From: Bradyrhizobium sp. Ai1a-2
GTDB taxonomy: Bacteria > Pseudomonadota > Alphaproteobacteria > Rhizobiales > Xanthobacteraceae
Reading direction: 5' to 3'
Length of the DNA stretch: 64,000 nt
Assembly (NCBI RefSeq): GCF_000426245.1
Contig: NZ_AUEZ01000028.1
Location: forward strand, 1 to 64,000
Shown here: in pieces, positions 1 to 8,999 of the stretch
Layout of the letters: each line of letters starts with the position of its first letter
How positions within the stretch are numbered: position 1 is the stretch's first letter
Translations under genes and position numbers: made by a program
Notes under the pieces: generated by a model
Databases searched by the model: none
The model's input: only the letters and a program-made list of their open reading frames with translations
What the model was told of the DNA's origin: nothing

Positions 1-282
1 CAGGTATTCGAAGTCCGGATCATCCGCCAGCGCTTCGAACATACCTAGCCAGACCCCCTTGGCGCTCCACCGGCTGAAACGTCGGAAGACGCTGTTCCAT
101 TCGCCGAACGCTTCGGGCAGATCACGCCACGGCGAACCGGTTCGCACGATCCATAACACGCCCTCGACAAACATCCGGTTGTCGCGGCCTGTCGAACCAC
201 GCTGGTCCGGCCGACCGATGATCAAGCCGGAGATACGGTCCCATTGCCTGTCGCTCAGAACGAGCCGATCCGTAACGCCCAA
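1..282 (-). CDS. IS5-type transposase, N-terminal part (cut by window edge)
   Basis: This is the first 94 codons of an IS5-superfamily transposase read leftward off the window. The start is a TTG at 280-282 preceded by a strong Shine-Dalgarno (AGGAGG, about 291-296). The N-terminal DUF4096-like region is recognisable: LSDRQWDRISGLI, then GRDNRMFVEGVLWI, then SPWRDLPEAFGEWNSVFRRF. In IS5 relatives this segment precedes the DDE catalytic core, which would lie outside the window. The frame is open to the edge, so I cannot say whether the element is intact. Many members of this group make the full transposase by frameshifting between two frames, which cannot be tested here. Confidence 0.85.
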   Translation of the reverse strand, partial: MGVTDRLVLSDRQWDRISGLIIGRPDQRGSTGRDNRMFVEGVLWIVRTGSPWRDLPEAFGEWNSVFRRFSRWSAKGVWLGMFEALADDPDFEYL

Positions 283-355
283 GGCTTCCTCCTAAAAGAA
301 AGCCTTGAATCACGTTCCATCTGATTTGAGAATCCCAAGAGTCCACACAGCCTAG
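283..355. mobile_element. Probable right end of the IS5-type element
   Basis: The stretch between the transposase start and the miaB promoter region contains the leader of the transposase. The end is probably near 350, where GACTCTTGGGATTC (reading the minus strand, about 331-344) resembles terminal sequence of rhizobial IS5 elements and is followed by CTAG at 352-355, a plausible target duplication. The other end is outside the window, so the inverted repeat cannot be confirmed. Confidence 0.4.
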
Positions 356-466
356 TGCTGACGCACCGTCCCGGAATCACTGCCCCAAAAGCTGGATTTT
401 GACTGCTTTAGGCTATATTTGAGGCCTGCGCCTCGAAGGCGCTCCTTTCCACCCCAAGCAGGTTCC

Positions 467-1867
467 ATGACGCCGCCGCGCAAGCTGCACATCAAATCCT
501 ATGGCTGCCAGATGAATGTCTACGATGCGCAGCGCATGGTGGATACGTTGGCCGGCGAAGGCTTTGTCGAGACGGCAAACGCCGACGAAGCGGACCTGGT
601 GATCCTCAACACCTGCCATATCCGCGAGAAGGCCTCGGAAAAGGTCTATTCCGAACTCGGGCGGCTGCGCGTGGTGAAGGACGACGCCGCGCGGCAGGGT
701 CGCGACGTGAAAATTGCAGTCGCCGGCTGCGTTGCGCAAGCCGAAGGCGAGGAGATCATTCGCCGCGCACCGACCGTTGACGTCGTGGTTGGCCCGCAGA
801 GCTACCACCGTCTGCCGCAACTCCTGAAGCAGGCGAAAGCAGAAGGCCGCGCGCTTGAGACTGAATTCCCCATCGACGACAAATTCGGGTTTCTGCCGCC
901 GCCGAAGCCCGACGCGATCCGCGCGCGCGGCATTTCCGCGTTCGTCACCGTTCAAGAGGGCTGCGACAAGTTCTGCACCTTCTGCGTCGTGCCCTACACG
1001 CGCGGCGCGGAAGTCTCGCGTCCTGCGACAAGGATCATCGAGGATGTGACGCGGCTTGCCGACAACGGCGTGCGCGAGATCACCTTGATCGGGCAGAACG
1101 TCAACGCCTATCACGGCGAGGGGCCGGATGGACGAAGCTGGCCGCTCGGCAAGTTGCTTGAACGGCTTGCCACCATTCCCGGCGTGCTGCGGCTGCGCTA
1201 TTCGACCAGCCATCCCCGCGACGTCGAGGACAGCCTGATCGAGGCGCATCGCGACCTGCCGGCGCTGATGCCGTTCGTGCATCTGCCAGTGCAGTCCGGT
1301 TCGGACCGAATCCTGGCAGCCATGAACCGCAAACATACCGCCGATGACTATCGCCGCGTTATCGACCGATTCCGCGCGGTACGCCAAGATATTGCTTTTT
1401 CATCGGATTTCATCGTCGGCTTTCCCAACGAAAGTAGGGAAGATTTTTCCGCGACCCTCGCTCTTGTCACGCAAATAGGGTACGCTGCAGCTTATTCGTT
1501 CAAATATTCGCCGCGGCCCGGCACGCCAGCGGCGGACATGCGGGAGATTGTGCCAGCGGTAGAAATGGACGAGCGATTGGAGCGGCTCCAGAACTTGATC
1601 GACAGCCAGCAATCGGCCTTCAACAAGGCTGCGATCGGCACCACGGTCGATGTGCTGTTCGAACGCGCGGGACGCAATCCCGGCCAGATCCTCGGCCGCA
1701 CCGCCTATCTGCAGCCCGCGCACGTGATGGCTTCGCCAGACATCGTCGGAAAAGTCCTGCCGGTCAGGATCGACAGCCTTGAGCGCTACAGCCTGCTCGG
1801 CGAGCTCGCCGCGCATCATGCGCAGCCGCAACGATCCGGTCTTTCGCAAACGACCATTGGAGCCTGA
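467..1867 (+). CDS. miaB: tRNA-2-methylthio-N6-dimethylallyladenosine synthase MiaB
   Basis: MiaB is a radical SAM methylthiotransferase that adds a methylthio group to i6A37 of tRNAs reading UNN codons. The 466-residue protein has the N-terminal UPF0004 domain with three cysteines for the auxiliary Fe-S cluster (C14 in SYGCQMN, C50 in NTCHIR, C88 in AGCVAQ). The radical SAM triad CxxxCxxC follows at C166, C170 and C173 (CDKFCTFCVVPYTRG), and a C-terminal TRAM-like region ends the protein. The ATG at 467 is chosen because the protein then begins shortly before KSYGCQMN as in the family; an upstream in-frame ATG at 419 would add 16 unrelated residues. It leads the cluster miaB-phoH-ybeY-corC-lnt, an order common in alphaproteobacteria. 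Confidence 0.96.
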   Translation: MTPPRKLHIKSYGCQMNVYDAQRMVDTLAGEGFVETANADEADLVILNTCHIREKASEKVYSELGRLRVVKDDAARQGRDVKIAVAGCVAQAEGEEIIRRAPTVDVVVGPQSYHRLPQLLKQAKAEGRALETEFPIDDKFGFLPPPKPDAIRARGISAFVTVQEGCDKFCTFCVVPYTRGAEVSRPATRIIEDVTRLADNGVREITLIGQNVNAYHGEGPDGRSWPLGKLLERLATIPGVLRLRYSTSHPRDVEDSLIEAHRDLPALMPFVHLPVQSGSDRILAAMNRKHTADDYRRVIDRFRAVRQDIAFSSDFIVGFPNESREDFSATLALVTQIGYAAAYSFKYSPRPGTPAADMREIVPAVEMDERLERLQNLIDSQQSAFNKAAIGTTVDVLFERAGRNPGQILGRTAYLQPAHVMASPDIVGKVLPVRIDSLERYSLLGELAAHHAQPQRSGLSQTTIGA

Positions 1868-1871
1868 ACCC

Positions 1872-2927
1872 TTGCCAAAAAGCGCATCGGATTCAACTTC
1901 GCTTGCTCCCAGCCGCAAACCTGACCGCGACATGCAGATCCCGCCAGAGACCCAGGTCGTCATTGACTTCGACGACAACCGCGCCGCTTCCGCGCTGGTC
2001 GGCCCTTATGGGCAGAATCTGGCGCAGATCGAACGCCGGCTCGGCGTCGTCGTGGATTCCCGCGGCAACCAGATCACCATCGCCGGCTCCCGCGACGGCT
2101 GCGACGCCGCGCGACGCGTGCTGGAGACGCTCTATGGCCAGGCCACGCAGGGGCATGACCTTTCGCAGGGCGACGTCGAAGGTGCGATCCGTGCCGTGAT
2201 CGCGCAGGGCTCGCTGTTCGAATTCGACGCCAAGACCGCAAAGCCCTCGTTCGAGACCATCAATCTGCGCAAGCGCCCCGTGCGCGCACGCACCGCCGCG
2301 CAGGATTCCTACATCCGCGCGCTGAAGCGGCACGAGCTGGTGTTCGGCGTCGGGCCTGCCGGTACCGGCAAGACCTGGCTTGCGGTTGCCTATGCAGCGC
2401 AATTGTTCGAGCGCAAGGAAGTCGATCGCATCATCCTGTCGCGGCCGGCGGTCGAGGCCGGCGAGCGGCTAGGCTTTTTGCCCGGCGATCTCCGCGAGAA
2501 GGTCGACCCCTATCTCCGGCCGATCTATGACGCGCTCTATGACCTGATGGATGCGCGCGTCGTGGAGCGCGCGCTGCAGGGCGGCGAGATCGAGATCGCG
2601 CCGCTCGCCTTCATGCGCGGCCGCACACTGACAAACGCCGTCATCATCCTGGATGAAGCACAAAACACCACCTCGATGCAGATGAAGATGTTCCTGACGC
2701 GGCTTGGCGAGAACAGCCGCATGATCGTCACCGGCGACCCCTCGCAGGTCGACTTGCCCCACGGCCAGGCCTCGGGACTGGCCGAAGCGGTAAGCCTGCT
2801 GGAAGGCGTCGAGGGCATCGCACAGGTGCGCTTCACCGCGGAGGATGTGATCCGTCACGAATTGGTGGCACGGATCGTCGCGGCCTATGAGGGATTGCCA
2901 CAGCGGCAGGTCGCCGCCAAATCTTGA
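1872..2927 (+). CDS. PhoH-family ATPase (PhoH-like, YbeZ type)
   Basis: This is a cytoplasmic P-loop ATPase of the PhoH/YbeZ family, whose members work with the RNase YbeY in rRNA and RNA metabolism; the exact reaction is unsettled. An N-terminal KH-like segment (IERRLGVVVDSRGNQITI) is followed by Walker A GVGPAGTGKTWLAVA at about residue 160 and Walker B VIILDEAQN. The start is uncertain. A TTG at 1872, four bases after the miaB stop, gives 351 residues, while an ATG at 1932 would give 331; neither has a clear Shine-Dalgarno. Adjacency to ybeY is the family's usual context and supports the call. Confidence 0.92.
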   Translation: MPKSASDSTSLAPSRKPDRDMQIPPETQVVIDFDDNRAASALVGPYGQNLAQIERRLGVVVDSRGNQITIAGSRDGCDAARRVLETLYGQATQGHDLSQGDVEGAIRAVIAQGSLFEFDAKTAKPSFETINLRKRPVRARTAAQDSYIRALKRHELVFGVGPAGTGKTWLAVAYAAQLFERKEVDRIILSRPAVEAGERLGFLPGDLREKVDPYLRPIYDALYDLMDARVVERALQGGEIEIAPLAFMRGRTLTNAVIILDEAQNTTSMQMKMFLTRLGENSRMIVTGDPSQVDLPHGQASGLAEAVSLLEGVEGIAQVRFTAEDVIRHELVARIVAAYEGLPQRQVAAKS

Positions 2928-3010
2928 TGTCATCAGCCGGCCTCACGGACCTGCCGCAAGCGGGTTCCGGCCGCAACCCGAACGCCTAGAAACAACTTTT
3001 TGGAACGACC

Positions 3011-3517
3011 GTGTCTTCCGCCCTCCCCGCTACCGAGGTTCTCGTCACTGCCGATTGCTGGCAGACCGAGCCGGATGCCGAAGCGGTGATCCATCGGGCC
3101 ATCGAGGCCGCCGCCGAGATCGCCGAAACCGATGTCGGCGAGGCCGAACTGGCAGTCATGCTGACGGATGATTCCGGAATCCGGACGCTGAACAGCAATT
3201 GGCGCGGCATCGACAAGCCGACCAACGTGCTGTCGTTTCCGGCGTTGCAGCCGAAGGGCGCTCAGGGGCCGGACGACTGCCCGCGCATGCTCGGCGATAT
3301 CGCAATCGCCTATGAGACGACGCGCAGGGAGGCCGACGAGGAGCAGAAGCCGTTCGACCATCATTTGAGCCACCTCGCGGTGCACGGTTTCCTGCATCTG
3401 ATCGGCTACGACCACGAAAACGACGACGACGCCGAGCAAATGGAAGAGCTCGAGCGCGAAATCCTCGCGCAGCTCGGCATTCCCGATCCGTATGCGGACC
3501 GGGAGCGGATGGACTGA
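3011..3517 (+). CDS. ybeY: Endoribonuclease YbeY (rRNA maturation factor)
   Basis: YbeY is a zinc-dependent single-strand endoribonuclease needed for 16S rRNA 3' end maturation and ribosome quality control. The family signature HGFLHLIGYDH gives the three zinc-binding histidines H125, H129 and H135, and TNVLSFP lies upstream in the fold. The start is GTG at 3011; the 168-residue length is normal. It lies 83 bases after the phoH-like gene and just before the CBS-domain gene, so it is probably cotranscribed. Confidence 0.95.
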   Translation: MSSALPATEVLVTADCWQTEPDAEAVIHRAIEAAAEIAETDVGEAELAVMLTDDSGIRTLNSNWRGIDKPTNVLSFPALQPKGAQGPDDCPRMLGDIAIAYETTRREADEEQKPFDHHLSHLAVHGFLHLIGYDHENDDDAEQMEELEREILAQLGIPDPYADRERMD

Positions 3518-3518
3518 A

Positions 3519-4652
3519 ATGGCGGACTCCGAACCTACCCACGACAACCCGCGCGATGTGCGCAACCTGCCGGCCGTGGTGCCGGACGAGGCCCAGCGGC
3601 CCATAGCGGAGAGCTGGCTGCTGCGCGCGATCCGCACCTTGTTCGGCTGGAAGGCGGGATCGGTTCGCGACGACCTGCAGGTGGTGCTCGATGCGTCGAC
3701 GCCCGATGACGTGAACTTTTCCGCCGTCGAGCGCACGATGCTGCGCAACATCCTCAATCTGCATGAGCGGCGTATCGCCGACGTGATGGTGCATCGCGCC
3801 GACATTGTCGCGGTGAAGCGCGACACCCCGCTCGGCGAATTGATGAGCCTGTTCGAAAGCGCCGCGCATTCGCGCCTCGTGGTCTACAACGAAACCCTCG
3901 ATGATCCCGAGGGCATGGTGCATATCCGCGACCTGCTCGCCTTCATGACCGCAAGAGCACGCGTCAGCGATACCGGCAAGACGCGTCGCAAGAAGCCGCT
4001 GCCCGCCGGCCTCGACCTTCGCGCGGTCGATCTGGCGCTGCCGCTTCAGGAAGCGAGCATCATCCGAAAACTTCTTTATGTCCCGCCGTCGATGCGCGCG
4101 ATCGACCTCTTGGTGCAGATGCAGGCCACGCGCATTCACCTCGCGCTGGTGGTCGACGAATATGGCGGCACCGACGGGCTGGTGACGATCGAGGACCTCG
4201 TCGAGGAAATCGTCGGCGAGATCGACGACGAGCACGACAGCGACGAGCCGCCATCGATCGTTCGACAACCGGACAACTCGTTCATCGCCGACGCCCGGGC
4301 AAGCCTCGATGATGTCCGCTCCGTGATCGGCGAAGATTTCGTGACAGGCGAAGCCGGCGAGGAGGTCGAGACGCTCGGCGGCTATCTGGTGTCGTTTGTC
4401 GGCCGCGTGCCGGTGCGTGGCGAGTTGATTTCAGGCCCGGGTAATTTCGAGGTCGAGGTGCTCGACGCCGACCCGCGACGTGTCAAGCGCGTGCGGATCG
4501 CGACGCGCAAGGAACGCAATGTCCCGCGCAAGGAGCGCGAGAGCCGTCGCCGCGGCGAGACTGCGCCCGATGCCAGCCCGCAGGCCGATGTCGGCCCGCA
4601 GACCAACGACACCGCGCCTCCGCCGTCCGGCGATGGAGCCGGCCCGCAGTGA
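3519..4652 (+). CDS. HlyC/CorC-family CBS domain protein
   Basis: This soluble 377-residue protein has an N-terminal segment leading into ERTMLRNILNLHERRIADVM, two CBS domains (roughly residues 85-215) and a C-terminal CorC/HlyC transporter-associated domain (about 240-330) with the acidic stretch DDEHDSDEP. The tail is long, basic and then proline-rich. Members without the membrane DUF21 part are linked to divalent cation (Mg/Co) homeostasis, but substrate and mechanism are not settled. The ATG at 3519 follows the ybeY stop by one base. The stop overlaps the lnt start (GTGA), showing translational coupling to lnt, the classical ybeX-lnt arrangement. Confidence 0.9.
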   Translation: MADSEPTHDNPRDVRNLPAVVPDEAQRPIAESWLLRAIRTLFGWKAGSVRDDLQVVLDASTPDDVNFSAVERTMLRNILNLHERRIADVMVHRADIVAVKRDTPLGELMSLFESAAHSRLVVYNETLDDPEGMVHIRDLLAFMTARARVSDTGKTRRKKPLPAGLDLRAVDLALPLQEASIIRKLLYVPPSMRAIDLLVQMQATRIHLALVVDEYGGTDGLVTIEDLVEEIVGEIDDEHDSDEPPSIVRQPDNSFIADARASLDDVRSVIGEDFVTGEAGEEVETLGGYLVSFVGRVPVRGELISGPGNFEVEVLDADPRRVKRVRIATRKERNVPRKERESRRRGETAPDASPQADVGPQTNDTAPPPSGDGAGPQ

Positions 4653-6262
4653 GATTTTCCGATCAACTCCGCGCGGCCGGGCTTTCGATCATCCTGACCT
4701 GGGGATGGAAGCGCGCCGTCATTGCGCTCGTCGCCGGCGCCCTGTCCTCGCTCGCGATGGCGCCGTTCAACGCCTGGCCAATCCTGTTCCTGACCTTCCC
4801 GGTCGCGGTCTGGCTGATCGACGGCGCCGGCGCCGGCAAGTGGCGCGGCATCCCGGCGGCGGCGCTCTCCGGCTATTGGTTCGGGCTCGGTTACTTCGTG
4901 CCCGGGCTTTACTGGACCGGTTATGCTTTCCTGGTCGACGCGCAGACCTTCGCCTGGCTGATGCCGTTTGCGGTGCTGGGCCTGCCCGCCTATCTCGCAC
5001 TGTTTCCCGCGCTCGGCTTTGCGCTGGCGCGCCTGCTCTGGACACCCGACAGTTTCCGCGTGCTGGCGCTGGCAGCGAGCCTGACGATCGCCGAATGGCT
5101 GCGCGGCCATGTCCTGTCAGGGTTTCCCTGGAACGCCTTCGGCTATGCGCTGTCAGAACCACTGGCGCTCGCGCAAACCGCATCGCTGATCGGATTGTGG
5201 GGCATGACGTTCCTTGCCGTCGCAATCTTTGCAAGTCCAGCCGTCTTGATCGATGGCAAATCGTCCAACCGAAAGCTGTGGCGGGTACCGGTCACAGCGC
5301 TGGTCGTTCTCGCGGCCATGCTGGTTTTCGGCGCGGTGCGGCTGTCGCGGCTGCCGACCACAATGGTCGCCAACGTCAAGCTGCGCATCATGCAGCCCAA
5401 CCTGCAGCAGGACGTCAAGTTCAACTACTCCGCCAAAGCGGAGGTGATGAGGAAATATCTGACGCTCTCCGATCGCGCCTCCGGTCCGCAGTCCACGGGC
5501 GTGCGCGACGCCAGCATCCTGATCTGGCCGGAATCGGCGTTTCCATTTTTCCTGACGCGCGAGGCCGACGCGATGGCGCAGATCGCCGAGCTTCTGCCGC
5601 AAGGCACCGTGCTGATCACGGGCTCGGTGCGCGCCCCCGACCTGCCGCCGGGCGCCCGCATCACGCGGGCTTACAATTCGATCTATGTCATCGACCACGA
5701 CGGCAGCGTGCTGTCGGTTTACGACAAGCTGCACCTGGTGCCGTTCGGCGAGTATCTGCCGTTTCAGGAACTGATGGAAAAGCTCGGCTTCGTGCAACTT
5801 ACGAAAGTTCACGGCGGCTTCATCCCCGGCCAGCGGCGTCACGCGCTGGACATCCCGAATGCGCCGCGCGCACTACCGCTGATCTGCTATGAGGCGATTT
5901 TCCCGGGCGACATTGACATCCACGACGATCGGCCGGGCTGGATCATCAACGTCACCAATGACGGTTGGTTTGGAATCTCGACCGGCCCCTATCAGCATCT
6001 ACAGCAGGCGCGGCTGCGCGCGATCGAGGAAGGCCTGCCCGTCGTTCGCGCAGCGAACACCGGAATCTCCGCGGTCATCGATCCGACCGGGCGGATTGTC
6101 GCAGAACTCGGTCTCGGCATCGAAGGCGTACTCGACGCCAGATTGCCGGCCGCCATTCCGCCGACGCTATATGCACGCTTCAGTGACATACCCGCGGCGA
6201 TCATTCTGCTCGTCGCATTGTTGCTCGTGGTCGGACGGCGTGTTGCCCGGCGCAAATTTTGA
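4649..6262 (+). CDS. lnt: Apolipoprotein N-acyltransferase Lnt
   Basis: Lnt transfers the third acyl chain to the N-terminal cysteine of lipoproteins in the inner membrane. The 537-residue protein has about six hydrophobic membrane segments in its first 230 residues, a periplasmic nitrilase-like domain, and a final membrane helix (AAIILLVALLLVVG). The catalytic triad is visible: E295 (WPESAFP), K360 (YDKLHLVPFGEYLPF) and C413 (LICYEAIFPG). The GTG start at 4649 overlaps the stop of the preceding gene in GTGA. It is the last gene of the cluster beginning with miaB. Confidence 0.97.
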   Translation: MRFSDQLRAAGLSIILTWGWKRAVIALVAGALSSLAMAPFNAWPILFLTFPVAVWLIDGAGAGKWRGIPAAALSGYWFGLGYFVPGLYWTGYAFLVDAQTFAWLMPFAVLGLPAYLALFPALGFALARLLWTPDSFRVLALAASLTIAEWLRGHVLSGFPWNAFGYALSEPLALAQTASLIGLWGMTFLAVAIFASPAVLIDGKSSNRKLWRVPVTALVVLAAMLVFGAVRLSRLPTTMVANVKLRIMQPNLQQDVKFNYSAKAEVMRKYLTLSDRASGPQSTGVRDASILIWPESAFPFFLTREADAMAQIAELLPQGTVLITGSVRAPDLPPGARITRAYNSIYVIDHDGSVLSVYDKLHLVPFGEYLPFQELMEKLGFVQLTKVHGGFIPGQRRHALDIPNAPRALPLICYEAIFPGDIDIHDDRPGWIINVTNDGWFGISTGPYQHLQQARLRAIEEGLPVVRAANTGISAVIDPTGRIVAELGLGIEGVLDARLPAAIPPTLYARFSDIPAAIILLVALLLVVGRRVARRKF

Positions 6263-6521
6263 CGCCAACGGTCGCTCGATTGTTGCTTGCGCAAGGAAAA
6301 ATTTAGCAGGCGCGCTTACCCCGGTTGACAGAACCGCCGCGTCATTCGCATTCTATGGTTCCAAGCCAAACTGAAATCCTGCCAGCACAGTTGCTCAAAT
6401 TGTCCGTATTCGTCTCTGATCCTCCCCGCAGGATTTTGACGATACCGGCACCTGATGCATACTCAATGCCCGTTTTGCCTCAGCCGCCGGGCGCGTAGGT
6501 CCTTCCCAGGAGAGTCCGAAG

Positions 6522-6938
6522 ATGTCTACCAAAGCGCCCAATCCTGTTGACAAATATGTCGGCAGCCGTGTCCGCATGCGGCGGATCATGTTGGGCATGA
6601 GCCAGGAAAAACTGGGAGAAAGGCTCGGCCTCACCTTCCAGCAGATCCAGAAATACGAGAAGGGTACCAACCGCGTCGGCGCCAGCCGCCTGCAGCAGAT
6701 TTCCGAGATCCTGCAGGTGCCGGTTTCGTTCCTGTTCGACGGCGGACCAAGCGGCTCGACAACGCCGGAAGGCTTCAGCGAAGGCGCCTCGCCCAGTTAC
6801 GTTTCCGACTTTCTCGCAACCTCCGAGGGGCTGGCGCTGACGCGCGCCTTCACGCGCATCGCCGACGCCAAGCTCCGCCGCAGCATCGTCGAACTGGTCG
6901 AGCAGATCGCCGCCCGCGAAGGTCCCGACCAACGCTGA
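6522..6938 (+). CDS. XRE-family helix-turn-helix transcriptional regulator
   Basis: This is a 138-residue cytoplasmic DNA-binding protein with an N-terminal Cro/CI-type HTH at about residues 15-70 (RMRRIMLGMSQEKLGERLG, then FQQIQKYEKGTNRVGASRL). The C-terminal half is short and of unknown function (ALTRAFTRIADAKLRRSIVELV). Proteins of this layout are widespread in Rhizobiales, often near stress or cell-cycle genes, so it looks like a chromosomal housekeeping regulator and not a phage repressor. AGGAGA lies about 8 bases before the ATG. It is preceded by 259 bases of noncoding DNA with a TTGACA at about 6324 but no well-spaced -10, so the promoter is not assigned. Its target is unknown. Confidence 0.88.
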   Translation: MSTKAPNPVDKYVGSRVRMRRIMLGMSQEKLGERLGLTFQQIQKYEKGTNRVGASRLQQISEILQVPVSFLFDGGPSGSTTPEGFSEGASPSYVSDFLATSEGLALTRAFTRIADAKLRRSIVELVEQIAAREGPDQR

Positions 6939-7021
6939 TCGGCATCATCATTCCCGCGACATGACGATTGACGCGCCCGCCGACGCGGGCGCATGACGTT
7001 GGCTCAATCGTTCGCAGGTCA

Positions 7022-7118
7022 TGGTCCGATTGGACGGAATCGGATCATGATCTCATCTCTTTGTTCGAGCATGATCTTTCCGGAAAACCGGTTTCCACTT
7101 TTCCGGATCATGCTCTAG
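7022..7118. repeat. Palindromic repeat, family A (GAGCATGATC type)
   Basis: GAGCATGATC at 7067-7076 is an exact inverted match to GATCATGCTC at 7106-7115, enclosing CCGGAAAACCGGTTTCC-like sequence. A partial copy precedes it from 7022. It sits between the HTH gene and the M20 peptidase. Similar units occur at 13594, 18432 and 18535, with a variant near 62508. Confidence 0.8.
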
Positions 7119-7132
7119 ATACCGGCGCACCA

Positions 7133-8257
7133 ATGACCATCACATCGTTCAATCCCGCGGAGATTCTCCACGGCATCCGCCAATGGGTGGAGATCGAGAC
7201 GCCGACAGAAGCGCCCGAACAGGTCAACAAGCTCGCCGATCTCGTCGCCGATGGCTATCGCGAGCTACCGATCACCCTTGAGCGGATCGCCGGCCGGAAC
7301 GGATGCGGCGATCATCTCGTCGCGCGCTCGGCCTGGGGCCAGGACGCACCGGGAATCCTGGTGCTGAGCCATCTGGATACCGTGCACCCGCTCGGCTTCA
7401 TCCAGCGCCTGCCGTTCAGGATCGACGGCGACAGCGCTTTCGGTCCCGGCATCTACGACATGAAGGGCGGCGCCTATCTGGCCTATCACGCGTTCAGGGA
7501 AATTTGCGCCAATGGCGCGCGCTCGCCGCTCGGCGTGACCCAGCTCTACGTTTCCGATGAGGAGATTGGCAGCCCGACCTCTCGGGCGCTGATCGAAGCG
7601 GAGGGCCGCAAAGCCAAATATGTGCTGGTGACCGAGCCGGCGCGCGATGGCGGCAAGATCGTAACCGGGCGCAAGGGCGTCGCCCGCTTCGAGATCTTCG
7701 TCAAGGGTGTGCCCTCGCACGCCGGCACGCGGCCCGAGGACGGCCGAAGCGCAATCCGCGAACTCGGCAACATCATCCAGACGCTGGAGGCGATGAACGA
7801 TCTGAAGCGCGGCGTCACCGTCAATGTCGGCGTGGTCAGAGGCGGCACCAAGCCGAACGTGATCGCGGAAGAAGCCTATGCCGAGGTCGATATGCGCGTG
7901 CCTGCTGCCGCCGACGCCGAAGAGCTGGTGCCGAAGATCCTCAATCTGAAATCGCGCACCGACGGCGTCAGCGTCAAAGTGGTCGGCGAATTGAACCGGC
8001 CGCCTTACGAGAAGACCAACGCCGGCGCGGCGCTCTACGAGCACGCCCGGACGCTTGCAACCGAGATCGGTTTCGACCTCGTCGACACCTCGACCGGCGG
8101 CGGCTCCGACGGCAATTTCACAGCGCTGCATACGGCGACGCTCGACGGCCTCGGCGTCGATGGCAAGGGCGCGCATACCCATTACGAGCAGATGTACATC
8201 TCATCGATCGAGCCGCGGGCGCGGCTGCTCTATCGGCTGTACCAGACGCTGCGATGA
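7133..8257 (+). CDS. M20/M25/M40-family metallo-hydrolase (carboxypeptidase G2-like)
   Basis: This is a di-zinc amidohydrolase/peptidase of 374 residues. The M20 metal site is complete: LSHLDTVHP (His, Asp), YDMKGG (bridging Asp), SDEEIGS (general-base Glu pair), VTEPAR (Glu) and a late GKGAHTHYEQMY (His). The dimerisation/lid insert contains VPSHAGTRPEDG. The sequence is closest in style to glutamate carboxypeptidase (CPG2), so hydrolysis of an N-acyl or folate-type glutamate is plausible; the substrate is not determined. The frame is open upstream through the palindromic repeat, but the ATG at 7133 just after the repeat gives the natural N-terminus. The stop overlaps the trmB start (ATGATGA). 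Confidence 0.9.
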   Translation: MTITSFNPAEILHGIRQWVEIETPTEAPEQVNKLADLVADGYRELPITLERIAGRNGCGDHLVARSAWGQDAPGILVLSHLDTVHPLGFIQRLPFRIDGDSAFGPGIYDMKGGAYLAYHAFREICANGARSPLGVTQLYVSDEEIGSPTSRALIEAEGRKAKYVLVTEPARDGGKIVTGRKGVARFEIFVKGVPSHAGTRPEDGRSAIRELGNIIQTLEAMNDLKRGVTVNVGVVRGGTKPNVIAEEAYAEVDMRVPAAADAEELVPKILNLKSRTDGVSVKVVGELNRPPYEKTNAGAALYEHARTLATEIGFDLVDTSTGGGSDGNFTALHTATLDGLGVDGKGAHTHYEQMYISSIEPRARLLYRLYQTLR

Positions 8258-8994
8258 TGAACGCTGCGCGCCATCACGATCGCGATGCGCCGCCGGATGA
8301 CGGCGCGATCGCGCACGGGCAAGGCTCATTCTTCGGACGGCGCAAGGGCCACAAGCTGCGCGCGCATCAGGCCGATCTGATCGAGCATCTGCTGCCGCAT
8401 CTGGCGCTCGACATCGCAAGCCCCGCGCCGGCCAGCCTGACCGAACTGTTCGATGACAAGGTTGAGGATGTCAGGCTCGAGATCGGATTTGGCGGCGGCG
8501 AGCACCTCGTCGCCGAGGCCCGCGCGTTCGCGAATATCGGCTTCATCGGCTGCGAGCCCTATGTCAACGGGATGGCCAAGATCCTGACCCAGATCGAGGC
8601 GCACAATATCGGCAACATCCGCCTGTTCGCGGGCGACGCCGCCGAGCTACTCGCCTGGGCGCCGTCACAATCGATGCGGCGCATCGACCTGATCCATCCC
8701 GACCCCTGGCCGAAGCGGCGGCACTGGAAGCGCCGCTTTGTCCAGGACGCCACCGTTGCCGCAATGGCGCGCGTCCTCAAGGGAGGCGGCGAATTCCGCT
8801 TCGTCAGCGACATCGACGATTACTGCGCCTGGACGCTATGGCACCTGATGCGCGCGCCCGATTTCACATGGCTGGCGGAGCGCGCCTCCGACTGGCAGGC
8901 GCCGTGGCCCGACTACACGATGACGCGCTATGGCGCCAAAGCCGAGCGCGAGGGACGACGCGCAACATATTTGCGGTTTCGTAGAGCCGGCTGA
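8254..8994 (+). CDS. trmB: tRNA (guanine-N7)-methyltransferase TrmB
   Basis: TrmB uses SAM to form m7G46 in the variable loop of tRNAs. The 246-residue protein has the SAM-binding motif LEIGFGGGEHL at about residue 70, EPYVNGMAK, and the family hallmark HPDPWPKRRHWKRRFV around residue 150. The N-terminal basic part (FFGRRKGHKLRAHQ) is typical. The ATG overlaps the end of the preceding peptidase gene by four bases, implying coupled translation. In many alphaproteobacteria trmB lies close to rimP-nusA, as here. Confidence 0.96.
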   Translation: MMNAARHHDRDAPPDDGAIAHGQGSFFGRRKGHKLRAHQADLIEHLLPHLALDIASPAPASLTELFDDKVEDVRLEIGFGGGEHLVAEARAFANIGFIGCEPYVNGMAKILTQIEAHNIGNIRLFAGDAAELLAWAPSQSMRRIDLIHPDPWPKRRHWKRRFVQDATVAAMARVLKGGGEFRFVSDIDDYCAWTLWHLMRAPDFTWLAERASDWQAPWPDYTMTRYGAKAEREGRRATYLRFRRAG

Positions 8995-8999
8995 AGCCA

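Noticed and set aside
413..1387. Open frame antisense to miaB
   Set aside because: Fully overlaps a confidently identified gene and has no family motif or ribosome binding site.
6522..6938. Phage repressor or prophage remnant at the XRE regulator
   Set aside because: No integrase, attachment-site repeat or phage gene is nearby and the protein is of a type widespread on rhizobial chromosomes.
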